This document shows, piece by piece, positions 7,862 to 11,501 of a stretch of DNA of 11,501 bases (position 1 is the stretch's first letter; each line of letters begins with the position of its first letter). The stretch comes from Candidatus Mediterraneibacter stercorigallinarum (GTDB lineage: Bacteria; Bacillota; Clostridia; Lachnospirales; Lachnospiraceae): the NCBI GenBank assembly GCA_019116185.1, contig DXCD01000014.1, forward strand, positions 1-11,501. Reading direction: 5' to 3'. Below the pieces are notes generated by a model, which had not been told where the DNA came from, did not search any database, and saw only the letters and a program-made list of their open reading frames with translations. Both the position numbers and the translations under genes were made by a program.

Positions 7862-7891
7862 GGACAGAAGGAACGGGAAAGGAGTACATCC

Positions 7892-9643
7892 ATGGAATTT
7901 ACAGGAGTATATCACAAGACATCGGAACAGATGAGTTATGCGCTTGACGAAGAACGTCTGGTTGTAAACCTGAAGACAGGATATGATGTGAGACGGGTAT
8001 ATATCATCCACGGGGATCCGTTTGACGCGGGAATTCTCGGCGGCAGCGAGAGGTGGAACGGGACGAGGGATGAGATCGTTTTTAAGAAACGGCTGCCTCA
8101 TCAGATCTGGTGGACAACCACCCTTGTGCCGCCTTATAAGAGGTGTAAATATTATTTTGAACTACATACGGACAGTGAGGTATGGTATTATTTTGAGGAC
8201 GGGTTTCTCACAAAGGAGCAGGTAGATATGCCGGGGAGGCTGCTCCAGTATTTTATTGTTCCGTGGATGAATCCTGCGGATGTGAACCGGACGCCGTCGT
8301 GGGTCAATGACACGGTGTGGTATCAGATTTTCCCGGACCGTTTCTGTAATGGCGGATCCGGGAAAAAAGGGAACGGTGTCATGCCTTGGCAGACAGGACC
8401 GGTAACGAATGAAGAAAGATACGGGGGTGACCTGGAAGGAATCCGCAGGAAACTTTCCTATCTTGCAGAACTTGGGATCACAGGTATTTATCTCACGCCT
8501 ATTATGGAGGCAGAGACAAACCATAAATATGACACCACGGACTATACGAAGATCGATCCTTCTTTCGGAGATGATGATGCCATGAAACGTCTTGTGTCCG
8601 AGGCGCATGAGAAGGGGATCCGTGTGATGGTGGACGCTGTATTCAACCATTGTGGAAGAAAATTCGCGCCCTGGAAGGATGTGCAGGAAAAGGGCCGGGA
8701 TTCAGAATATGCGGATTGGTTTATGGTGCAGGACTGGTCCGATATACGCAGGCATGAAAATACGAGGGACGGAAGGTTTTATTCGTTTGCTTTTGCGGAC
8801 TGGATGCCAAAGCTGAATACCAACAATGAAGAGGTGATCCGTTATTTCAGCGGTGTATGTGAAAGCTGGATCAGGAAGTATGACATTGACGGAATCCGAT
8901 TCGACGTGGGAAATGAGGTGTCCCATCGGTTTCTTAAGAAAATAAGGGAGCATTTAAAAGGTCTTAAGCCTGACATCTATCTCCTGGGCGAGATCTGGCA
9001 TGACGCGAGCCAGTGGCTGGCAGGAGACGAGTATGACTCTGTTATGAATTATCCCCTTATGAGCGGCATACATGATTATTTTTTGGACAGCGCTATGGAT
9101 AAGAACGAATTTGAATATATGGTTAACCGCTGTTATACAATGTATATGCAGCAGAATAATAACGTGCTTTTTAATCTGCTGGATTCCCATGATACAGAAC
9201 GGCTGATGAACCGCTTCCATGATCTGGATCTCTTTTATCAGCAGCTTGCCATTCTCTTTACACTGCCGGGAAGCACCTGTATTTATTATGGAACAGAGAT
9301 TGCTATGGAAGGCGGATTTGACCCGGACTGCCGCCGGTGCATGCCCTGGGACGAGATCGAAGAAGGGAAGTACCGGGAGCGGATCGGGCAGATGAAGTCC
9401 CTGATCCATATGCGGAAATCAGAGGAGGCATGCAGGAGCCTGCATTTCCATTTCCCGAATGCTTATGAGAACAGGCGGTGCATTGAATACATTAAACTGG
9501 ATTCCAAGGGCGGGAAAATGGAGGTCTTGGTAAACTGTTCGGATGAAGATGTGCAGACCGGGGCAGGCGGGGAGATTCTTTTTGAACGCAATTTCGAAGA
9601 AGGAGTCCTGAAGCCTAAGGGGACGCTGATTCGAAAAATATGA
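7892..9643 (+). CDS. Neopullulanase / cyclomaltodextrinase / maltogenic amylase (CBM34 plus GH13_20)
   Basis: Cytoplasmic enzyme expected to cut alpha-1,4 bonds of linear and cyclic maltodextrins and of pullulan, yielding maltose, glucose and panose. The 583 residues match the usual family length of about 585. An N-terminal CBM34 domain (about 1-120), which forms part of the active site in dimers of this family, precedes the linker WVNDTVWYQIFPDRF (137-151) and the catalytic barrel. Catalytic residues are visible: DAVFNH 248-253, nucleophile Asp338 in GIRFDVGNE, acid/base Glu367 in LLGEIWH, and Asp434 in DSHDTER. Region V reads MPKLN (305-309), the fingerprint of subfamily GH13_20. Region II deviates from the usual GWRLDVANE. 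There is no signal peptide. AAAGGAG at 7878-7884 lies 7 nt before the start; the gap to the upstream gene is 30 bp. Which of the three overlapping EC activities dominates cannot be told from sequence. Confidence 0.92.
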   Translation: MEFTGVYHKTSEQMSYALDEERLVVNLKTGYDVRRVYIIHGDPFDAGILGGSERWNGTRDEIVFKKRLPHQIWWTTTLVPPYKRCKYYFELHTDSEVWYYFEDGFLTKEQVDMPGRLLQYFIVPWMNPADVNRTPSWVNDTVWYQIFPDRFCNGGSGKKGNGVMPWQTGPVTNEERYGGDLEGIRRKLSYLAELGITGIYLTPIMEAETNHKYDTTDYTKIDPSFGDDDAMKRLVSEAHEKGIRVMVDAVFNHCGRKFAPWKDVQEKGRDSEYADWFMVQDWSDIRRHENTRDGRFYSFAFADWMPKLNTNNEEVIRYFSGVCESWIRKYDIDGIRFDVGNEVSHRFLKKIREHLKGLKPDIYLLGEIWHDASQWLAGDEYDSVMNYPLMSGIHDYFLDSAMDKNEFEYMVNRCYTMYMQQNNNVLFNLLDSHDTERLMNRFHDLDLFYQQLAILFTLPGSTCIYYGTEIAMEGGFDPDCRRCMPWDEIEEGKYRERIGQMKSLIHMRKSEEACRSLHFHFPNAYENRRCIEYIKLDSKGGKMEVLVNCSDEDVQTGAGGEILFERNFEEGVLKPKGTLIRKI

Positions 9644-9659
9644 AGATCCGGGAGATATC

Positions 9660-9707
9660 ATGGCTTGTGTCAAACAAGAAACAATAACAGAGAGAAATGA
9701 GGACTAA
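9660..9707 (+). other. Possible 15-codon mini-ORF between the two GH13 genes
   Basis: ATG 9660 opens a short reading frame (MACVKQETITERNED) ending at TAA 9705-9707, only 3 bp before the next gene's ATG. GGGAG at 9650-9654 lies 5 nt upstream, a plausible ribosome binding site. The frame covers most of the 67-bp gap and could couple translation across it. It is short enough to arise by chance, and the peptide has no recognisable feature. The imperfect hairpin CTTGT/ACAAG (9664-9668, 9674-9678) lies inside it. Confidence 0.2.
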
Positions 9708-9710
9708 AAT

Positions 9711-11336
9711 ATGACAGAGAAAAAGGAAAAATGGTGGAAGAATGCAGTTATTTACCAGATCTACCCGAAGAGTTTTCAGGACTCTGACGGGGATGGGGTG
9801 GGCGACATCCGCGGCATCATCCAGAGACTGGATTATCTGGAGGATTTGGGGATCGACGCGGTGTGGATCTCTCCTATGTACTGTTCCCCGCAGAACGACA
9901 ATGGATATGATATCTCAGATTATCAGGATATTGACCCCATGTTCGGGACGCTTGCAGATATGGATGAATTGATTGCAGAAGCTAAAAAGAGGAATATCCG
10001 CATTATTATGGATCTGGTGCTCAACCACACATCTGACGAACACCGATGGTTTCTTGAGGCGAAAAAAAGCAGAGACAACCCTTATCACGATTATTATGTA
10101 TGGCGGGACGGGAAAGAGGGGGTATACCCCAATGACATGAAGGCAGTATTCGGAGGGCCGGCGTGGGAATGGGTGCCGGAAGTGAACCAGTACTATTTCC
10201 ATCAATTCGCGCCGGAACAGCCGGATCTGAACTGGGAGAATCCGAAGGTCCGGCGGGAGATCTATGATATGATCCTCTGGTGGATGGACCGCGGCGCAGG
10301 CGGCTTCCGCCTGGATGTGATTGACCAGATTGCCAAAGAGCCGGATCTTGGGATCACAAACAACGGTCCGAGACTCCATGAATTTCTCAGAGAGCTGAGC
10401 CGAGAGACCTTCCAGAAAGGGGACTTGATTACAGTGGGGGAAGCCTGGGGAGCCACGCCTGAGATCGCGAAGAAATACAGTAATCCCGATGGCAGCGAAT
10501 TCTCCATGGTCTTCCAGTTCGAACATATCGGGCTGGACCAGCAGGAAGGAAAAGAAAAATGGGATCTGGCGCCCCTTTCCCTAGTGAAGCTGAAAGCCTG
10601 CCTGGCAAAATGGCAGAAAGAACTGTATCAAAACGGCTGGAACAGCCTGTTCTGGGATAACCATGACCTGCCGCGCATCGTGTCCCGCTGGGGCGATGAC
10701 GGAAGATACCGGACAGAATCCGCAAAAATGCTCGCAGCAGTGCTCCATGGGATGCAGGGAACCCCTTACATTTACCAGGGAGAAGAACTGGGCATGACCA
10801 ATGTGAAATTCTCTGACATCCGTGACTACCGGGATGTGGAGACTATCAATATGTATTATGAGAGAATGGAAGCGGGATATGAGCGTGAGGACGTGATGCG
10901 GTCCATCTATGCCAAGAGCAGGGATAACGCCCGCACGCCTATGCAGTGGAGCAGGAAAATGAATGCCGGTTTTACAGCGGGCACTCCATGGATTTCTGTC
11001 AATCCTAATTATATGCAGATCAATGCAGAAGCAGAGATGGAAAATCCTGATTCTGTATACCATTTCTATAAAAAACTGGTGCATTTAAGAAAAGAATACC
11101 CGGTCTTCACAGATGGAGAATTCCGGCTTCTTCTGCCCGAGGATGAAGCGGTCTTTGCCTATACACGGACAGATCAAAAGAGCCGGATGCTCGTGTGCGC
11201 GAACTTTACCGGGAGCACAGTGAAATGCCCGCTGACGGATGAGTGGAAAGATGCAAAGACGCTGATCCATAACTATGCAGGAGAGATAGGGGAGGAACTG
11301 CGGCCATATGAAGCTGTGATCCTTCTCAAAGAGTGA
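9711..11336 (+). CDS. malL: Oligo-1,6-glucosidase / alpha-glucosidase, GH13_31
   Basis: Cytoplasmic exo-acting enzyme releasing glucose from isomaltose, panose and other short alpha-glucosides left by the upstream enzymes. The 541 residues are close to the family norm. The N-terminus has the calcium-loop motif DSDGDGVGD (24-32). Conserved regions are DLVLNH 101-106, nucleophile Asp202 in GGFRLDVID, acid/base Glu244 in TVGEAWG, and Asp319 in FWDNHD. Region V is QPDLN (170-174), the GH13_31 form, and ARTPMQW (407-413) is also typical. The residue after the nucleophile is Val203; in studied family members Val here goes with alpha-1,6 activity, whereas Thr or Ala goes with alpha-1,4-specific maltases. 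GAGG at 9699-9702 lies 8 nt before ATG 9711. Trehalose-6-phosphate hydrolase and dextran glucosidase are close relatives and cannot be fully excluded, but the locus favours the malto/isomalto role. Confidence 0.9.
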   Translation: MTEKKEKWWKNAVIYQIYPKSFQDSDGDGVGDIRGIIQRLDYLEDLGIDAVWISPMYCSPQNDNGYDISDYQDIDPMFGTLADMDELIAEAKKRNIRIIMDLVLNHTSDEHRWFLEAKKSRDNPYHDYYVWRDGKEGVYPNDMKAVFGGPAWEWVPEVNQYYFHQFAPEQPDLNWENPKVRREIYDMILWWMDRGAGGFRLDVIDQIAKEPDLGITNNGPRLHEFLRELSRETFQKGDLITVGEAWGATPEIAKKYSNPDGSEFSMVFQFEHIGLDQQEGKEKWDLAPLSLVKLKACLAKWQKELYQNGWNSLFWDNHDLPRIVSRWGDDGRYRTESAKMLAAVLHGMQGTPYIYQGEELGMTNVKFSDIRDYRDVETINMYYERMEAGYEREDVMRSIYAKSRDNARTPMQWSRKMNAGFTAGTPWISVNPNYMQINAEAEMENPDSVYHFYKKLVHLRKEYPVFTDGEFRLLLPEDEAVFAYTRTDQKSRMLVCANFTGSTVKCPLTDEWKDAKTLIHNYAGEIGEELRPYEAVILLKE

Positions 11337-11501
11337 AATCTGGATTTGTCGGGGAGACAGCCGGTGAATAAAACGTCCGAAAACCGTAGTATATTTTAAG
11401 ACGTATTCGTGGCGGGCGGGGATGTGGCTCTGGTTCCGGCTCCACGATTTGGGAAAGACGTAAAAGGAATGGGATACAGCTAAAAACAATTTCAAAGCGG
11501 A
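11337..11501. other. Non-coding right edge, no supported gene
   Basis: This 165-bp stretch follows the last hydrolase gene. I see no convincing gene, tRNA or intrinsic terminator. A possible weak stem TCGTGG/CCACGA (11407-11412 and 11442-11447) has a 29-nt loop and no T-run. A 13-codon frame (ATG 11422 to TAA 11463) lacks a good ribosome binding site. The operon may continue beyond the window. Confidence 0.5.

Noticed and set aside
11411..11450. tRNA T-arm-like sequence (GGTTCCGGCTCC) at the right edge
   Set aside because: The T-loop consensus TTCRA is not met, the flanking bases do not form a 5-bp stem, and no acceptor or anticodon stem can be drawn around it.
1..11501. CRISPR arrays, insertion sequences, phage genes, attachment sites or toxin-antitoxin pairs
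   Set aside because: No regularly spaced repeats, transposase or integrase motifs or terminal inverted repeats were seen. Nearly all of the window is accounted for by seven metabolic genes.

Overview
The window is a compact, single-strand (+) gene cluster for taking up maltodextrins (starch or glycogen fragments) and breaking them down inside the cell. The organism looks like a low-to-mid GC Firmicute of the class Clostridia, most likely a gut-type Lachnospiraceae. The reasons are strong GGAGG-type ribosome binding sites before every gene, a lipoprotein solute-binding protein with a Gram-positive style lipobox, protein sequences typical of clostridial sugar loci, and mixed AGA/CGG codon use. 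Species cannot be fixed from the sequence alone.

Layout. Positions 1-125 hold a leader with a good sigma-A type promoter (TTGACG, 17 bp, TATTAT) and a possible operator. Positions 126-3630 hold the importer: a solute-binding lipoprotein (malE-like) and two permeases (malF-like and malG-like), tightly packed. Positions 3631-3782 are a 152-bp gap with a GC-rich stem-loop and a perfect 12-bp AT-rich palindrome, possibly a control point between importer and enzymes. Positions 3783-11336 hold four glycoside hydrolases: type I pullulanase (GH13_14), a glycogen-debranching enzyme of the GH133 type (overlapping the pullulanase by 4 bp), a neopullulanase/cyclomaltodextrinase (GH13_20 with CBM34), and an oligo-1,6-glucosidase-like GH13_31 enzyme. 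Positions 11337-11501 have no gene that I can support.

How they work together. The lipoprotein captures maltodextrins outside the membrane and hands them to the MalF/MalG channel. None of the four hydrolases has a signal peptide, so degradation is predicted to be cytoplasmic. Pullulanase and the GH133 enzyme would remove alpha-1,6 branches, the GH13_20 enzyme would cut alpha-1,4 chains to short sugars, and the GH13_31 enzyme would finish isomaltose, panose and similar sugars to glucose. The cluster lacks its own transport ATPase, a regulator, a 4-alpha-glucanotransferase and any phosphorylase, at least within this window. A shared MsmX/MsmK-type ATPase encoded elsewhere is the usual solution in Firmicutes.

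I did not find a previously undescribed system. All seven main genes fall in known families. The points worth a second look are the doubled debranching capacity, an odd insertion and tail in the pullulanase, the structured malG-pulA gap, a 15-codon mini-ORF, and the promoter-region repeats.
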